NCBI GenBank assembly: GCA_024103515.1
Contig: JAGGIK010000002.1
Span: forward strand, 29,088 to 93,087
DNA length: 64,000 bases
Reading direction: 5' to 3'
Origin: Snodgrassella sp.
Lineage (GTDB): Bacteria > Pseudomonadota > Gammaproteobacteria > Burkholderiales > Neisseriaceae
A program made the translations under genes and the position numbers. Below are positions 1-12,447 of this stretch, piece after piece; within the stretch, counting starts at the first letter, position 1, and the number at the start of each line of letters is the position of its first letter. The notes under the pieces are model-generated. The model searched no databases and was not told the DNA's origin. It was given only the letters and a program-made list of their open reading frames with translations.

Positions 1-1170
1 TTTACTGCCCCTTACACAGCTACAGTAGTTCAGAATTTACTTGATGTTGGCATGGTAACACTAGGAAGGACCAATATGGATGAATTTGCCATGGGTTCGA
101 CTACTGAATCTTCTTTCTACGGTGTTACTCATAACCCATGGCAACATCAGCATGTTCCGGGCGGATCTTCTGGAGGTTCAGCAGCCGTAGTGGCAGCTCG
201 CATGGCTCCCGCTGCACTGGGTTCGGATACTGGTGGTTCAATCCGTCAGCCAGCTTCACATTGTGGCATTACTGGATTGAAACCGACCTATGGCATTGTT
301 AGCCGGTTTGGAATGGTTGCTTATGCATCCAGTTTTGATCAGGCAGGACCAATGGCTCAGACTGCGGAAGATTGTGCGTTATTATTAAATGCCATGGCTA
401 GCTTTGATCAACGTGATTCTACTAGCATCGAACGTCAGCAAGAAGACTATACTCGAGATTTGCACCTTGCTTTGAATGGTTTAAGAGTCGGATTACCTAA
501 AGAATTTTTTGGCGAAGGCCTGTCTGCAGAAATTCGCAGCGCTATTGATAACGTAATTACTCTTCTTAAAGCACAAGGTGCAGTAATTACCGAAATTTCC
601 CTACCGCATACTGAATTGTCCATACCCGCTTATTATGTACTGGCTTCCGCAGAAGCCAGTACAAACCTATCGCGCTATGATGGCGTCCGCTATGGCCACC
701 GTGCCACTGAATTTGCCAACCTTGATGAAATGTACAGCAAAAGCAGAGCAGAAGGATTTGGCAACGAAGTCAAACGACGTATCATGATTGGCAGTTACGT
801 ATTATCTCATGGCTATTACGATGCCTATTACCTAAAAGCACAAAAATTACGTCGCTTAGTGGCCAACGATTTTCAGCAAGCACTGAATCAATGCGATATC
901 ATTTTATCGCCAGTAGCTCCTACTACCGCACCGGTTATAGGTAGTCATGATAAAGACCCTGTACAGATGTATTTATCCGATATTTATACCGTTTCCCTGA
1001 ATCTTGCTGGGCTGCCAGGCATGTCAATTCCTGCTGGATTTGATAACAAGGGACTACCAATTGGCGTACAGCTGATTAGTAACTATTTTACAGAAAGTCG
1101 TCTGTTGGGTATTGCCCATCAGATTCAACAACATAGTGATTGGCATATCAAAACGCCATTTTCATCGTAA
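1..1170 (+). CDS. gatA: Glutamyl-tRNA(Gln) amidotransferase subunit A, 5' truncated by the window edge
   Basis: This is the catalytic subunit of the GatCAB complex, which converts Glu-tRNA(Gln) (and Asp-tRNA(Asn) where needed) into the amidated form in the cytoplasm. The reading frame is open from base 1, so 389 residues are visible and about 90 N-terminal residues, including the catalytic lysine, lie outside. The amidase signature is clear: a glycine/serine-rich GGSSGGS near visible residue 54 followed by [12 protein letters not shown], whose last serine (about nt 238) is the nucleophile of the Ser-cisSer-Lys triad. It is followed 30 bases later by gatB, as in the usual gatCAB operon. Identification is secure; only the start is missing. 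Confidence 0.97.
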   Translation, partial: FTAPYTATVVQNLLDVGMVTLGRTNMDEFAMGSTTESSFYGVTHNPWQHQHVPGGSSGGSAAVVAARMAPAALGSDTGGSIRQPASHCGITGLKPTYGIVSRFGMVAYASSFDQAGPMAQTAEDCALLLNAMASFDQRDSTSIERQQEDYTRDLHLALNGLRVGLPKEFFGEGLSAEIRSAIDNVITLLKAQGAVITEISLPHTELSIPAYYVLASAEASTNLSRYDGVRYGHRATEFANLDEMYSKSRAEGFGNEVKRRIMIGSYVLSHGYYDAYYLKAQKLRRLVANDFQQALNQCDIILSPVAPTTAPVIGSHDKDPVQMYLSDIYTVSLNLAGLPGMSIPAGFDNKGLPIGVQLISNYFTESRLLGIAHQIQQHSDWHIKTPFSS

Positions 1171-1200
1171 CCGCCAGATTTTAAATTGAGAGAAAACAGA

Positions 1201-2628
1201 ATGAATTGGGAAACCGTAATCGGCTTGGAAATTCACGTTCAATTAAATACCCGATCCAAAATTTTTAGTGGTTCTTCCACCGCATTTGGTGCCTTACCTA
1301 ACAGTCAAGCCAATATTGTAGATTGTGCTTTACCCGGAACCTTACCTGTTTTAAATCGTGAAGTGGTGAATAAAGCAATCAAATTAGGGTTGGCTTTAGG
1401 AGCAAAGATCAACCAGAAAAACGTGTTCGATCGCAAAAATTATTTTTATCCCGACTTACCCAAGGGTTATCAGATTAGTCAGTTGGACCTACCCATTGTC
1501 GAGCATGGTCAATTACAAATTATTGTTGGTGATGAGATCAAAACCATCAACGTTACTCGCGCGCATATGGAAGAAGATGCAGGCAAGTCAATACATGAAG
1601 AATTTGAAGAATATACGGGTATCGATTTAAACCGAGCAGGAACACCTTTACTAGAAGTTGTATCTGAACCGGAAATGCGCTCGGCAGCAGATGCTGTTGC
1701 CTATGCCAAAGCAATGCACACTCTGGTTACTTGGCTGGATATCTGTGATGGTAACATGGCAGAAGGTTCCTTTCGCATAGATGCCAATGTTTCTGTACGT
1801 CCCCAAGGACAACAGGAATTCGGCACACGCTGTGAAATTAAAAACCTAAATTCATTCCGCTTTCTTGAGCAAGCCATCAACTTTGAAGTAGATCGACAGA
1901 TTGAATTAATTGAAGACGGCCGCAAAATTATTCAGCAAACCCGTCTTTTCGACCCGGCAAAGGGAGAAACCCGAGCCATGCGCAGCAAAGAGGATGCCCA
2001 CGACTATCGTTATTTCCCTGATCCAGATTTATTACCTGTATTCATTACTGATGAAATGCTCGATGTAGCTAAAGCGGGTATGCCAGAGCTACCTAAAGAA
2101 ATGGCTACACGATTTGTTGAACAATATGAGGTGTCTGATTACGATGCCCGCTTATTAACCAGTAACCGCACTCTTGCAGATTGGTTTGAACAAACAGCCA
2201 GATTAACTGGTCATGGAAAATTAGTGGCAAACTGGATGCTGGGTGAATTATCTGCTGCGCTAAATAAAAACTCATTAGATATTGCAGATAGTCCGATCAA
2301 TGCTAAACGATTGGCAGGATTAATTACCCGCATTGCTGACAATACTCTTAGTAATAAATTAGCTAAGCAAGTATTTGAAGCCATGTGGAACAGCGATCTG
2401 TCAGCAGATGCCATCATTGAGCGCGATGGGCTGAAACAAATGACTGATACTGGTGCTATTGAGAAAATTATCGACGAAGTATTAGTGAATAATCAAAAAT
2501 CTGTCGCAGAATTTAAAGCTGGAAAAGAAAAAGCCTTTAATGCTTTAGTAGGGCAAGTTATGAAAGCCTCACGAGGGAAAGCTAACCCACAACAGGTTCA
2601 GACATCGTTACGTAATAAACTCAAATAA
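1201..2628 (+). CDS. gatB: Aspartyl/glutamyl-tRNA amidotransferase subunit B
   Basis: GatB binds the misacylated tRNA and carries the kinase site that activates the side-chain carboxylate for amidation by GatA. The 475-residue protein begins [15 protein letters not shown], has the family signature [11 protein letters not shown] near residue 85, and ends in the helical YqeY-like tail ([12 protein letters not shown]). A longer reading frame from a TTG at 1186 exists, but the ATG at 1201 is preferred because it has the purine-rich GAGAGAAA just upstream and matches the family N-terminus. It lies directly downstream of gatA and is probably cotranscribed. Confidence 0.97.
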   Translation: MNWETVIGLEIHVQLNTRSKIFSGSSTAFGALPNSQANIVDCALPGTLPVLNREVVNKAIKLGLALGAKINQKNVFDRKNYFYPDLPKGYQISQLDLPIVEHGQLQIIVGDEIKTINVTRAHMEEDAGKSIHEEFEEYTGIDLNRAGTPLLEVVSEPEMRSAADAVAYAKAMHTLVTWLDICDGNMAEGSFRIDANVSVRPQGQQEFGTRCEIKNLNSFRFLEQAINFEVDRQIELIEDGRKIIQQTRLFDPAKGETRAMRSKEDAHDYRYFPDPDLLPVFITDEMLDVAKAGMPELPKEMATRFVEQYEVSDYDARLLTSNRTLADWFEQTARLTGHGKLVANWMLGELSAALNKNSLDIADSPINAKRLAGLITRIADNTLSNKLAKQVFEAMWNSDLSADAIIERDGLKQMTDTGAIEKIIDEVLVNNQKSVAEFKAGKEKAFNALVGQVMKASRGKANPQQVQTSLRNKLK

Positions 2629-2680
2629 CTTGTGCAAACAATCTTGCATATACTTGCCTTGGACCAAGTAAGGATGAAAT

Positions 2681-3166
2681 ATGAAAAAATGGTTGCTATT
2701 AGCTTTAACATTTATACTAAGTAGCTGTGGTTTTCATTTAAAAGGCACCTCTGTATTTGATACCCCTTTACCATACCGTTCTTGGCAAATTGAAGGGGGC
2801 AGTATGCAACGCGCATTAGAAACAGTGCTACGCCGACAACCAAATGTTATTGTCAATTCTGATAATCCGGATGTCGTTGTTAAAGTTATTTCGGCCAGTC
2901 AAGACATGGCAACCGCAGCAGTAGATATTTCCGGCAGTACCAGTGAATATCTGTTAACACTGGAGGTAAAAGTACAAGCATATCGGCATGGACAGCCTCT
3001 TGGTGAACCTATAATTGTTAATATTCGACGATATATGGAGTACTCAGATCATGAGGTGTTAGCCAAAGAGAACGAGCGCAATATCATTTGGCGCGATATT
3101 CAAACTGATGCTGCTGAACAAATTGTCCATCGACTGGCTCATTTACCTATACGTGCGGACCAATGA
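2681..3166 (+). CDS. lptE: LPS-assembly lipoprotein LptE
   Basis: LptE is the outer-membrane lipoprotein that plugs the LptD barrel and helps insert lipopolysaccharide into the outer leaflet. The 161-residue product has a short basic start, a hydrophobic stretch and a lipobox LSSC at residues 13-16, followed at once by the GFHLKG motif typical of LptE/RlpB. An AAGTAAGGA sequence lies upstream of the ATG. Its stop overlaps the holA start (ATGA), the same lptE-holA pairing seen in many beta- and gammaproteobacteria, so the two are translationally coupled. Confidence 0.93.
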   Translation: MKKWLLLALTFILSSCGFHLKGTSVFDTPLPYRSWQIEGGSMQRALETVLRRQPNVIVNSDNPDVVVKVISASQDMATAAVDISGSTSEYLLTLEVKVQAYRHGQPLGEPIIVNIRRYMEYSDHEVLAKENERNIIWRDIQTDAAEQIVHRLAHLPIRADQ

Positions 3167-4146
3167 ATAAACTCACTTTGCAGCCACTGAAAGCTGCATA
3201 CCTGATTCATGGCGAAGAAGAATTATTGCGTATTGAAGCTGCAGATGCAATACGCTCTGCAGCACGAAGTCAGAACTTTGGTGAACGCGAAGTAATGGTA
3301 GTAGAGGCTGGTTTTGAATGGTCTTCCATAATAGGCGCCACACAATCGGTTGGTTTATTTGCCGACAAAAAACTATTGGAAATCCATATTTCATCAGGTA
3401 AGCCCGGCAAAGAAGGTAGCATTGTATTGCAACAACTGGCTGAAAATTTACCTGATGATATTTGTATCATTCTTCTTTTAGCCAAAATGGAGCGTTTACA
3501 AACCCAAACTAAATGGTTTCAAAGCTGGTCTAAAAATGCGACTGTTATAGAGGCAAAAGCGATCGGCCAAGCGGCACTACCACAATGGGTAAAAAAACGC
3601 CTTAAAAACCAAAATCTTGATATTAGTGATGATGCTCTGGCTTTATTTGTCGAAAAAGTTGAAGGAAATCTACTGGCAGCACAACAGGAAATTGACAAAT
3701 TGGCACTTATTCACCCGCATGGTCATTTGGTCACTTTAACAGATGCACAGAATGCAGTAGCCAATGTTGCTCGCTTTGATGTGCTGCAATTAGCATCAAC
3801 ATGGATGAAAGGTGATACTAAAAGATTATTGCTTTTGTTGGATGGTTTAACAGCAGGCGAAAACGAGCCCGTTTTGCTGTTATGGGCTTTAAGTGAAGAT
3901 ATCCGCACATTATTGCGTTTACTGGCTGCATTTAAACAAGGAAAATCTGTCAATGAATTAAGACAAAGTTTGCGCCTATGGGGTGAAAAACAGACCTTAG
4001 CACCTCTGGCCGCAAGAAGAATTGGCGCGAAACGACTGTTGGCTGCGTTGCAAGTTTGTGCACGCATCGATCGACAAATCAAAGGTGCAGAAAAAGGTAT
4101 AGCTTGGACCGAAATAAAACATTTATTACTATCCTTAGCTTGTTGA
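3163..4146 (+). CDS. holA: DNA polymerase III subunit delta
   Basis: The delta subunit of the clamp loader opens the beta sliding clamp during chromosome replication. The protein is 327 residues, near the usual 330-345. It starts with the N-terminal pattern LKAAYLIHGEEELLRIEAAD and later shows the characteristic NLLAAQQEIDKL segment (residues about 168-180) and a C-terminal helical clamp-loader collar. The start codon overlaps the lptE stop by four bases (ATGA). No Walker A motif is seen, as expected for delta. Confidence 0.94.
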   Translation: MNKLTLQPLKAAYLIHGEEELLRIEAADAIRSAARSQNFGEREVMVVEAGFEWSSIIGATQSVGLFADKKLLEIHISSGKPGKEGSIVLQQLAENLPDDICIILLLAKMERLQTQTKWFQSWSKNATVIEAKAIGQAALPQWVKKRLKNQNLDISDDALALFVEKVEGNLLAAQQEIDKLALIHPHGHLVTLTDAQNAVANVARFDVLQLASTWMKGDTKRLLLLLDGLTAGENEPVLLLWALSEDIRTLLRLLAAFKQGKSVNELRQSLRLWGEKQTLAPLAARRIGAKRLLAALQVCARIDRQIKGAEKGIAWTEIKHLLLSLAC

Positions 4147-4203
4147 AATAAAAAAATTGTAGTCAAAATTCATGTCATATTAAAACTGGCAATTTAAATG
4201 TAA

Positions 4204-4638
4204 ATGAAAACAATCCAAAAAAGTGTATTAGTTCCTTATAATATCAATCAGATCTTTGATCTGGTTAATGATGTCGCTAACTATCCAGCATTTTTACCTT
4301 GGTGCAGTAAAACAGAGATACTTAAGCAGAATGAACATAGTCAAGATGCAATAATGCACATCGATTATTTAAAAATTCGCCAATCTTTGTCTACACACAA
4401 TGTGAACATTCGACCTACTCAGATCAGAATGAGCTTGCTTGATGGTCCATTTAACTCATTAGAGGGAGATTGGCATTTTACTCCGATAGCGAATATTGGT
4501 TGCAAAATTGACTTTAATCTCACATATGAATTTACCAACAGCATTTTATCAGCAGTGATAGCTCCAGTATTTAATTTAATAGCAGATTCAATGGTTGATG
4601 CATTTATTAAAGAAGCAGATAAGCGTTATGATGAATAA
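4204..4638 (+). CDS. ratA: RatA/Coq10-family SRPBCC protein
   Basis: This 144-residue START/SRPBCC-fold protein belongs to the RatA/Coq10 family, described either as a ubiquinone-binding chaperone or, in E. coli, as a ribosome-associating toxin. The diagnostic N-terminus KSVLVPYNINQIFDLVNDV and the segment YPAFLPWCSKTEIL (residues about 28-42) are present, as is the C-terminal amphipathic helix after FNLIADSMVDAF. It overlaps the start of the next gene, which looks like rnfH. The ratA-rnfH (yfjG-yfjF) pairing is widespread and supports the call. No strong ribosome site is visible. Confidence 0.88.
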   Translation: MKTIQKSVLVPYNINQIFDLVNDVANYPAFLPWCSKTEILKQNEHSQDAIMHIDYLKIRQSLSTHNVNIRPTQIRMSLLDGPFNSLEGDWHFTPIANIGCKIDFNLTYEFTNSILSAVIAPVFNLIADSMVDAFIKEADKRYDE

Positions 4639-4912
4639 GATCACAATAGAAGCGGTATATGCAACTGCTGAGTATCAGTTTTTATGGCAAGGGAAAGTAA
4701 ATGAAGGAACCACTGCTCGGCAAGGTCTACTTCAGTCCGATTTACCGAAGCAATTTCCTGATGTTAATTTCCAGCTTGCTCCCATTGGTATATTTGGGAA
4801 AAAAGTAAATAATGATTATATATTATGCGAATGGGATCGAATTGAAGTCTATAGACCTTTAATGATCGACCCTAAAGAAAATCGACGCCGTCGAGCTGCC
4901 CATAAATCTTAA
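4628..4912 (+). CDS. rnfH: RnfH family ubiquitin-fold protein (UPF0125)
   Basis: A small beta-grasp protein of about 94 residues. The family pattern is visible: IEAVYAT near the start, the RIEVYRPL motif near residue 70, and a basic end with DPKENRRRRAA. The molecular function of RnfH is not settled. The reading frame is open further upstream, but the ATG pair at 4628/4631 is preferred because it starts MNKITIEAVYA, like the family, and overlaps only the last codons of ratA, implying translational coupling. Confidence 0.88.
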   Translation: MMNKITIEAVYATAEYQFLWQGKVNEGTTARQGLLQSDLPKQFPDVNFQLAPIGIFGKKVNNDYILCEWDRIEVYRPLMIDPKENRRRRAAHKS

Positions 4913-4959
4913 ACTACAAGCCAAAAATTTCATACTCAATTTTATAAATTGACTAAACT

Positions 4960-5241
4960 ATGAAAACAATTTTATATACAATAGTTAAACTAATCATTTT
5001 TACTCACAAACAACATCAAATTAAAAATCTAAAAATTTTAGATAAAAGTATCCAAAGCGAAGATAACTCAGCTCAATCCCAAAATGATATGCAAATAAAG
5101 CCTAGCACTAATAGACTGAAAAAAAATATGTTAATAAAAGGAGCTATACGAGAGTTTCCGCCACTTACAGTCGAAACCTTTTTTTGGGCTAAAGAAAGGG
5201 GCTTGAGTGTTGAATGTAGAATACAATTATTAAATATTTAA
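4960..5241 (+). CDS. Doubtful hypothetical protein, 93 residues
   Basis: I do not recognise this reading frame. It is very AT-rich, has no convincing ribosome site, and its first half is low-complexity lysine, asparagine and glutamine. The second half (from about residue 58) is more protein-like, with REFPPLTVETFFWAKERGL, and could be the surviving tail of an older gene. It sits between rnfH and pth in a stretch that is otherwise AT-rich and empty up to 5460. It may be a small lineage-specific gene or a relic. Confidence 0.3.
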   Translation: MKTILYTIVKLIIFTHKQHQIKNLKILDKSIQSEDNSAQSQNDMQIKPSTNRLKKNMLIKGAIREFPPLTVETFFWAKERGLSVECRIQLLNI

Positions 5242-5460
5242 AAAGAAAGATGTTAATAATAACATAAAAACAAAATAGATTACCTTGGAAATAAACCAAA
5301 CAAAATTTAACTAAGCAGTACCAAAAAAGATTAACTGGATTTTAATAGATCATTTTATTTAGTAAAAAAACTGAGTTTTAAATAATTAAATTAATCTATT
5401 TCCAATACTAATTTTTATTGATTATATTACTCTATATAAACATGCAGGCTAAGGAAAAAT

Positions 5461-6036
5461 ATGTCTCGAATTAAGCTTATAGTTGGCTTGGGTAACCCGG
5501 GGGGTGAATATGAACATACCCGTCATAATATCGGATTTGATTTTATTGATGAACTTACCTATTGCTTAAAATTAACATTAAAACCGGAAAAAAAATTTTT
5601 TGGTCAGATCGCTAAAACCACGTTGCCTGAAGGCGATCTTTGGTTACTGAAACCTTCTACTTATATGAATAAATCGGGCACCTCAGTGCAAGCACTAGCA
5701 AATTTTTACAAAATAAAACCCAATGAAATATTAGTTGTTCATGATGAACTGGATATCCCTTGCGGACAAGTAAAATTCAAAAAGGGCGGTGGAAATGGGG
5801 GGCATAATGGCCTAAAGGATATACAGTCATGGCTTGGATCTGCCGATTTTTATCGATTACGAATTGGAATTGGTCATCCAGGTGATAGAAATTTGGTCGT
5901 ACACTATGTACTACAAAAACCGACAACTCAAGAAAAAAACTTAATTGAGCTTGTAATCAATAAATCTTTATCTGTTATGCCTAAATTATTCACAAGCGAA
6001 TTTAATGTTGTGCAACAATTATTGCATAGCAAATAG
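5461..6036 (+). CDS. pth: Peptidyl-tRNA hydrolase
   Basis: Pth cleaves peptidyl-tRNAs that drop off ribosomes, recycling tRNA. The 191-residue protein shows the complete family pattern: [19 protein letters not shown] with the catalytic His near residue 22, [10 protein letters not shown] with the substrate-binding Asn near residue 70, and [11 protein letters not shown] with the catalytic Asp near residue 95, followed by [21 protein letters not shown] precedes the ATG. In many proteobacteria pth follows rplY (ctc); here rplY is about 30 kb away, so the usual cluster has been split. Confidence 0.96.
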   Translation: MSRIKLIVGLGNPGGEYEHTRHNIGFDFIDELTYCLKLTLKPEKKFFGQIAKTTLPEGDLWLLKPSTYMNKSGTSVQALANFYKIKPNEILVVHDELDIPCGQVKFKKGGGNGGHNGLKDIQSWLGSADFYRLRIGIGHPGDRNLVVHYVLQKPTTQEKNLIELVINKSLSVMPKLFTSEFNVVQQLLHSK

Positions 6037-6052
6037 CCCTGAAAGCTGGTTT

Positions 6053-7531
6053 ATGAAATACCGTGATTTACGAGACTTTATTGCTGTTCTCGAGAAAAAA
6101 AAACAATTAAAATGCATAGAAATACCCGTATCTCCTCATCTGGAAATGACCGAAATTGCTGATCGTGTCTTGCGTCAGCATGGACCAGCATTATTATTTA
6201 AGAAGCCAATCGATAAATTGCAAAATATATACCAATATCCTGTTTTAGCCAACTTATTTGGCACACCAGAAAGAGTTGCTATGGGTATGGGTGCAAATAG
6301 TACCGATCAACTGCGTGAAATAGGGAAAACATTGGCTTATCTGAAAGAACCTGATCCACCTAAAGGATTCAAAGACGCACTTTCTAAACTGCCATTATTA
6401 AAAGATTTGTGGAGTATGAGCCCACTTATCATCAAAAAAGCTCCGTGTCAAGAAATCATCATCGAAGGTGAAGATGTCGATCTCACCAAATTGCCCATAC
6501 AACTGTGTTGGCCAGAAGATATCGCGCCCTTAATTACTTGGGGTCTCACTGTTACACGTGGACCGGAAAAAAAACGCCAGAATCTAGGTATTTATCGGCA
6601 ACAACTTCTGTCTAAAAATAAAGTCATTATGCGCTGGCTAGCACACCGTGGCGGAGCTTTAGACTTTCAGTCATTCAAACAAAATTTTCCAGGTAAACCC
6701 TTTCCTGTCACCGTTGTATTAGGATGTGATCCGGCAACCATATTAGGCGCAGTCACTCCAGTTCCAGACAGTCTAAGTGAGTATCAATTTGCAGGATTAT
6801 TACGTGGTTCCCGTACCGAATTAGTAAAATGTATAGGTAATGATTTACACGTCCCGTCACGGGCAGAAATCATTCTTGAGGGAGTTATCAATCCGGATGA
6901 AACAGCTCTAGAAGGTCCATATGGAGATCATACTGGCTATTATAATGAGCAAGACTATTTTCCTGTATTAACAGTAGAACGCATTACCATGCGTGAAAAC
7001 GCCATATATCACAGCACATATACCGGCAAACCACCAGACGAACCAGCCGTATTAGGCGTAGCTTTAAATGAAGTCTTTGTTCCCTTACTGCAAAAACAGT
7101 TTACCGAAATTACAGATTTCTACCTACCACCAGAAGGCTGCTCCTATCGAATGGCCATAGTAAGCATTAAAAAACAATATGCAGGACACGCCAAAAGAGT
7201 CATGATGGGATGCTGGAGCTATTTGCGTCAATTTATGTACACAAAATTCATTATCATTGTCGACGATGATATCAATGTACGCGATTGGAAAGAAGTGATA
7301 TGGGCCATCACTACAAGAATGGATCCAGTACGTGATACCAGCTTAATTGATCACACCCCAATAGATTATCTCGATTTTGCCAGCCCCATTAGTGGTCTTG
7401 GTGGAAAAATGGGGCTTGATGCCACCAATAAATGGCCTGGAGAAACCCATCGCGAATGGGGGCGAATAATTCACAAAGACCCGCAAATAATAGCCAGAGT
7501 TGACGCCATGTGGCAAGATTTAGGTTTATAA
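6053..7531 (+). CDS. ubiD: UbiD family 3-octaprenyl-4-hydroxybenzoate decarboxylase
   Basis: UbiD uses prenylated FMN (made by UbiX, not seen here) to decarboxylate the ubiquinone ring precursor. The protein is 492 residues, close to E. coli UbiD. It shows [12 protein letters not shown] at the start, [17 protein letters not shown] near residue 170 (prFMN/metal region), [12 protein letters not shown] near residue 285 and the C-terminal DATNKWPGE. The frame is open upstream into pth, but the ATG at 6053 matches the family start and has GAAAGCTGG upstream. It follows pth by 16 bases and may be cotranscribed. Confidence 0.95.
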   Translation: MKYRDLRDFIAVLEKKKQLKCIEIPVSPHLEMTEIADRVLRQHGPALLFKKPIDKLQNIYQYPVLANLFGTPERVAMGMGANSTDQLREIGKTLAYLKEPDPPKGFKDALSKLPLLKDLWSMSPLIIKKAPCQEIIIEGEDVDLTKLPIQLCWPEDIAPLITWGLTVTRGPEKKRQNLGIYRQQLLSKNKVIMRWLAHRGGALDFQSFKQNFPGKPFPVTVVLGCDPATILGAVTPVPDSLSEYQFAGLLRGSRTELVKCIGNDLHVPSRAEIILEGVINPDETALEGPYGDHTGYYNEQDYFPVLTVERITMRENAIYHSTYTGKPPDEPAVLGVALNEVFVPLLQKQFTEITDFYLPPEGCSYRMAIVSIKKQYAGHAKRVMMGCWSYLRQFMYTKFIIIVDDDINVRDWKEVIWAITTRMDPVRDTSLIDHTPIDYLDFASPISGLGGKMGLDATNKWPGETHREWGRIIHKDPQIIARVDAMWQDLGL

Positions 7532-7590
7532 TATAAATAGATATCAGATAAGCTGGATGCCATAATCATTATTGATAATAAAGAATATCC

Positions 7591-9228
7591 ATGAATAATA
7601 ACAAAACAAACTTACGCCATATCGCCATATCTTTCAATATTGGTATCATATTATTGCTAACTGCTTGCCAAACACTACCTTCTTTGGCGAATCGTTCAAT
7701 CGAAACTCATATAACTGCTAACAATCCTTCAACGCTAAGTTATGTAAATGCACCACTTATCGCTCAGCATCCCAACTTATCAGGTATTTACCCATTAGAT
7801 GATGGCAGCGAAGCTCTCGTCGCTCGTAGAGCCCTGATTCATGCTGCTGAACATAGTCTAGATGTACAATATTATATTTGGCATAATGATACTTCGGGGC
7901 AATTGCTCTTTCATGAGCTTGTTAAGGCAGCACATCGTGGCGTACACGTGCGATTACTATTGGATGATAATAATACCAAGGGAATGGATCCGATATTACA
8001 TGCCTTAAATAAAGAACCAAATATAGAAATCAGATTATTTAATCCATTTGCTGATCGATATTTACGCTTTTTAGGCTATCTTACAGATTTTTCCCGTCTC
8101 AATCGACGTATGCATAACAAATCTATTACCGCTGATAATCAAGTAACCATACTGGGCGGACGCAATATAGGCGATGAATATTTTGATATTGGCAAAAAAA
8201 TGCTATTTGTAGATTTAGATGTAATGGCCATTGGTCCGATTGTAAATCAAGTATCCAATAACTTTGATTTATATTGGAATAGTGCTTCCTCCTATTCTTT
8301 AAGCAGCATTATTCATCGACGGCGCAATAAATTACATGCAGATATGCCAATTTTTAAACGCAAAACATATAACTTTCTGCGGGCTAGTCATTATGATCAA
8401 GCCTATCTAAAAGATAATTTTGAACGCAGATTAACAAGTGGTACGCTTGATTACCAATGGGTACATTTAACATTGGTTAGTGATGACCCTGCCAAAGCTT
8501 TACCAAATAACACAACAATAAAACATAAGAAACAAGAAAACAGCGTTTTGCTTGCTCCAGATGCATTACCAAAAACCACAATCAAATTTGAAAATGCCAG
8601 TATGACACTGAATCAACTAGCAGCAGCGGTTGTTGAACCCCAGAAAAAATTAATGATCATCACTCCATATTTTGTCCCAACTAAAACTGGATTAGACTAT
8701 TTACTCAAATTACGGCGAGAAGGAGTGCATATAATAATTCTGACCAATTCCTTATCCGCAACCGACGTGCCAATTGTTCATTCTGGATATATTAACTATC
8801 GAATACCATTATTACAAAATGGCATTGAAATTTATGAGTTAAAAAAACAAGGCGTCTTAAAAAGCAAAAAAGAACATAGTTTCAGTGGAGGCTCTCAATC
8901 AAGCTTACATGCCAAAACCTTTACCATTGATGGTAATCAACTTTATATAGGTTCATTAAACTTTGATCCTAGATCTTCACGCCTCAATACCGAAATGGGT
9001 GTGGTGATTAAATCTCCTGAAATGGCTCAATACATGGATAAAGCCATCAAGGATGCTTTACCCTTTGTTAGCTATCAGGTAAAACTAACAAAAGATGGTA
9101 AACTTGAATGGGTAAAATCTGACGAACACAATCAAATAAAGATATACCATCAAGAACCTGATACCAGCAAGTGGCAACGTATATGGGTAAAAATATTATC
9201 AATTTTACCGATAGAAGGATTGTTGTAA
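7591..9228 (+). CDS. Phospholipase D family lipoprotein, probable cardiolipin synthase (ClsC type)
   Basis: A 545-residue protein with two HKD motifs, the hallmark of the PLD superfamily. The first is at HNKSITADNQVTILGG, near residues 175-190, and the second at HAKTFTIDGNQLYIGSLNF, near residues 444-462. The N-terminus has a hydrophobic segment ending in LLTACQ, a plausible lipobox (Cys near residue 26), so the enzyme is predicted to be membrane-anchored and to face the periplasm. The layout resembles ClsC/YmdC, which makes cardiolipin from phosphatidylglycerol and phosphatidylethanolamine. It stands alone between ubiD and trpG. The exact substrate is inferred. Confidence 0.85.
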   Translation: MNNNKTNLRHIAISFNIGIILLLTACQTLPSLANRSIETHITANNPSTLSYVNAPLIAQHPNLSGIYPLDDGSEALVARRALIHAAEHSLDVQYYIWHNDTSGQLLFHELVKAAHRGVHVRLLLDDNNTKGMDPILHALNKEPNIEIRLFNPFADRYLRFLGYLTDFSRLNRRMHNKSITADNQVTILGGRNIGDEYFDIGKKMLFVDLDVMAIGPIVNQVSNNFDLYWNSASSYSLSSIIHRRRNKLHADMPIFKRKTYNFLRASHYDQAYLKDNFERRLTSGTLDYQWVHLTLVSDDPAKALPNNTTIKHKKQENSVLLAPDALPKTTIKFENASMTLNQLAAAVVEPQKKLMIITPYFVPTKTGLDYLLKLRREGVHIIILTNSLSATDVPIVHSGYINYRIPLLQNGIEIYELKKQGVLKSKKEHSFSGGSQSSLHAKTFTIDGNQLYIGSLNFDPRSSRLNTEMGVVIKSPEMAQYMDKAIKDALPFVSYQVKLTKDGKLEWVKSDEHNQIKIYHQEPDTSKWQRIWVKILSILPIEGLL

Positions 9229-9284
9229 GATGAAACAAAGCTGATATCAGGTAAAATGTAAACAATAATACAGAAAGGCAGCAC

Positions 9285-9866
9285 ATGTTGCTATTTATTG
9301 ATAACTACGACAGTTTTACCTATAACATCGTTCACTATCTAGGTGAAATAGGTGAAGAAATTACAGTCAAAAAAAACGACACAATAACCATAGCCGAAAT
9401 TGAAACTTTAGCACCCGAATTCCTCATAATTGGTCCGGGTCCGTGTGCACCACAAGACGCAGGAATTTCCGTTACCGCTATTAAACACTTTGCTGGCAAA
9501 ATACCCATATTAGGTATCTGTCTTGGACATCAAAGTATCGCTTATGCTTTTGGTGGGAAAATCATTCGTGCTAAGACCGCTATGCATGGTAAAATTTCAG
9601 CAGTATTTCATCATAATGAGTTCATATTCCACAACCTGCCCAATCCAATTAATTGTACTCGCTATCATAGTCTTGTTATCGATCAGGAAACACTTCCAAA
9701 TTGTTTAAAAGTCACCGCAACTTCTGACGATAATGAAATAATGGGTATTCACCATCTTACCATGCCTTTAGAAGGAGTGCAGTTTCATCCCGAAGCATTG
9801 TTAACACAAAGAGGGCATGATATGTTAAAGAATTTTTTAATCCAGCATCGTTGTTCAAACAGTTAA
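9285..9866 (+). CDS. trpG: Glutamine amidotransferase, anthranilate / aminodeoxychorismate synthase component II
   Basis: This class I glutamine amidotransferase supplies ammonia to a chorismate-using partner for tryptophan or folate synthesis. The 193-residue protein begins [13 protein letters not shown] and has the nucleophile elbow GICLGHQ (Cys near residue 78) and the terminal VQFHPEA with the catalytic His and Glu near residues 167-169. GAAAGGCAG lies upstream of the ATG. It precedes trpD by 55 bases, suggesting a trp role, but bifunctional TrpG/PabA proteins cannot be separated by sequence alone. The component I gene is not in the window. Confidence 0.92.
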   Translation: MLLFIDNYDSFTYNIVHYLGEIGEEITVKKNDTITIAEIETLAPEFLIIGPGPCAPQDAGISVTAIKHFAGKIPILGICLGHQSIAYAFGGKIIRAKTAMHGKISAVFHHNEFIFHNLPNPINCTRYHSLVIDQETLPNCLKVTATSDDNEIMGIHHLTMPLEGVQFHPEALLTQRGHDMLKNFLIQHRCSNS

Positions 9867-9921
9867 GTATTTGATTTATTAATATTATAAATTGATGTTA
9901 TTTATAGAAAGAAACAAAACC

Positions 9922-10968
9922 ATGATTACCCCCCAACAAGCACTTAATAGATTGCTGGATAACAATGAATTATTTTACGATGAAATGACCGACTTGATGC
10001 GTCAGATTATGATGGGGCAAGTCACTCCAGAAGTAATTGCCGCCATTTTAATCGGCTTGCGCGTTAAAGTTGAAAGCGTATCAGAAATTGCAGCTGCTGC
10101 AACCGTCATGCGCGAATTTGCCACTAAAGTGCCATTACAGAATCGAACATACCTAGTCGATATTGTTGGTACCGGAGGCGATAATGCTCATACATTCAAC
10201 ATCTCAACCACTAGTATGTTTGTCGTGGCAGCAGCCGGTGCCAAGGTAGCAAAACATGGTGGTCGTTCTGTATCTTCCTCTAGTGGTTCTGCTGACATCA
10301 TCGAAGCCATGGGTGCATCATTAGAACTGACCCCCGAACATGTTGGCCAGTGCATTAGTCAACTTGGGGTTGGTTTTATGTATGCGCCAAATCATCACAA
10401 TAGTATGAAATATGTTGCACCTGTACGCAGAGCATTAGGTGTGCGCACTATTTTTAATATTTTGGGACCACTGACCAATCCGGCAGGAGCGTCTAATCAA
10501 GTTTTAGGTGTTTTCCACATAGATCTGGTTGGCATTCTCTCTCGCGTGTTGCAGCACATGGGTAGTAGCCATGTCCTAGTCGTACATGGTTGCGATGGAC
10601 TGGATGAAATAACCTTAACAGGTGCAACACGCGTAGCAGAACTAAAAAATGGCACCATAATGGAGTATGACATTCATCCTGCCCAATTTGACATGGCACC
10701 TATCGAAGACTTGAAGCCACTGCAAGTATCCAATAGTGAAGAATCATTGAAAATAATGAATGCCGTATTAAGCGGAGAAAAAGGACCTTGTCGTGATATT
10801 GTCGTGCTCAACTCAGCTGCAGCTATTTATGCAGCGGATATCGTATCATCATTAGAAGAAGGAGTGGATGCAGCCATAGCTGCAATAGATTCTGGAAATG
10901 CAAAAAACAAGCAAAAAGAATTTATTCAGACTACACAGCAATTATATGCAAGGCAGTCAAAAGCATAA
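9922..10968 (+). CDS. trpD: Anthranilate phosphoribosyltransferase
   Basis: TrpD joins anthranilate to PRPP, the second step of tryptophan synthesis from chorismate. The 348-residue product carries the glycine-rich DIVGTGGD (residues about 77-84), the ISTTSMFV segment, the [15 protein letters not shown] loop that binds PRPP, and DEITLTG near residue 225. An upstream in-frame TTG at 9892 extends the frame, but ATG 9922 gives the canonical start [12 protein letters not shown] and has GAAAGAAA upstream. It is paired with trpG just upstream. Confidence 0.95.
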   Translation: MITPQQALNRLLDNNELFYDEMTDLMRQIMMGQVTPEVIAAILIGLRVKVESVSEIAAAATVMREFATKVPLQNRTYLVDIVGTGGDNAHTFNISTTSMFVVAAAGAKVAKHGGRSVSSSSGSADIIEAMGASLELTPEHVGQCISQLGVGFMYAPNHHNSMKYVAPVRRALGVRTIFNILGPLTNPAGASNQVLGVFHIDLVGILSRVLQHMGSSHVLVVHGCDGLDEITLTGATRVAELKNGTIMEYDIHPAQFDMAPIEDLKPLQVSNSEESLKIMNAVLSGEKGPCRDIVVLNSAAAIYAADIVSSLEEGVDAAIAAIDSGNAKNKQKEFIQTTQQLYARQSKA

Positions 10969-11047
10969 TGACTAAAATAGGATATTTTTATAGAACTTAT
11001 TATCGTAAAGTATTAAAAAATATTTATCTGATCAACATTTGAATCTC

Positions 11048-12389
<1,342 letters not shown>

Positions 12390-12408
12390 CCCCAAGATAA
12401 AATAAAGA

Positions 12409-12447
12409 AAGGCAATATCTCTAAATCGCAGTGATAGATATTGCCTT
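12409..12447. terminator. Inverted repeat downstream of serS, overlapping the tRNA-Lys promoter
   Basis: AAGGCAATATCT at 12409-12420 and AGATATTGCCTT at 12436-12447 form a perfect 12-base stem with a 15-base loop, starting 19 bases after the serS stop. There is no T-run after it, so it is either a weak terminator or an RNA-stabilising hairpin. Its right arm contains the -35 element of the tRNA promoter. Confidence 0.45.

Noticed and set aside
3723-4166. A 147-residue minus-strand frame
   Set aside because: It is entirely antisense to holA and has no family pattern or ribosome site.
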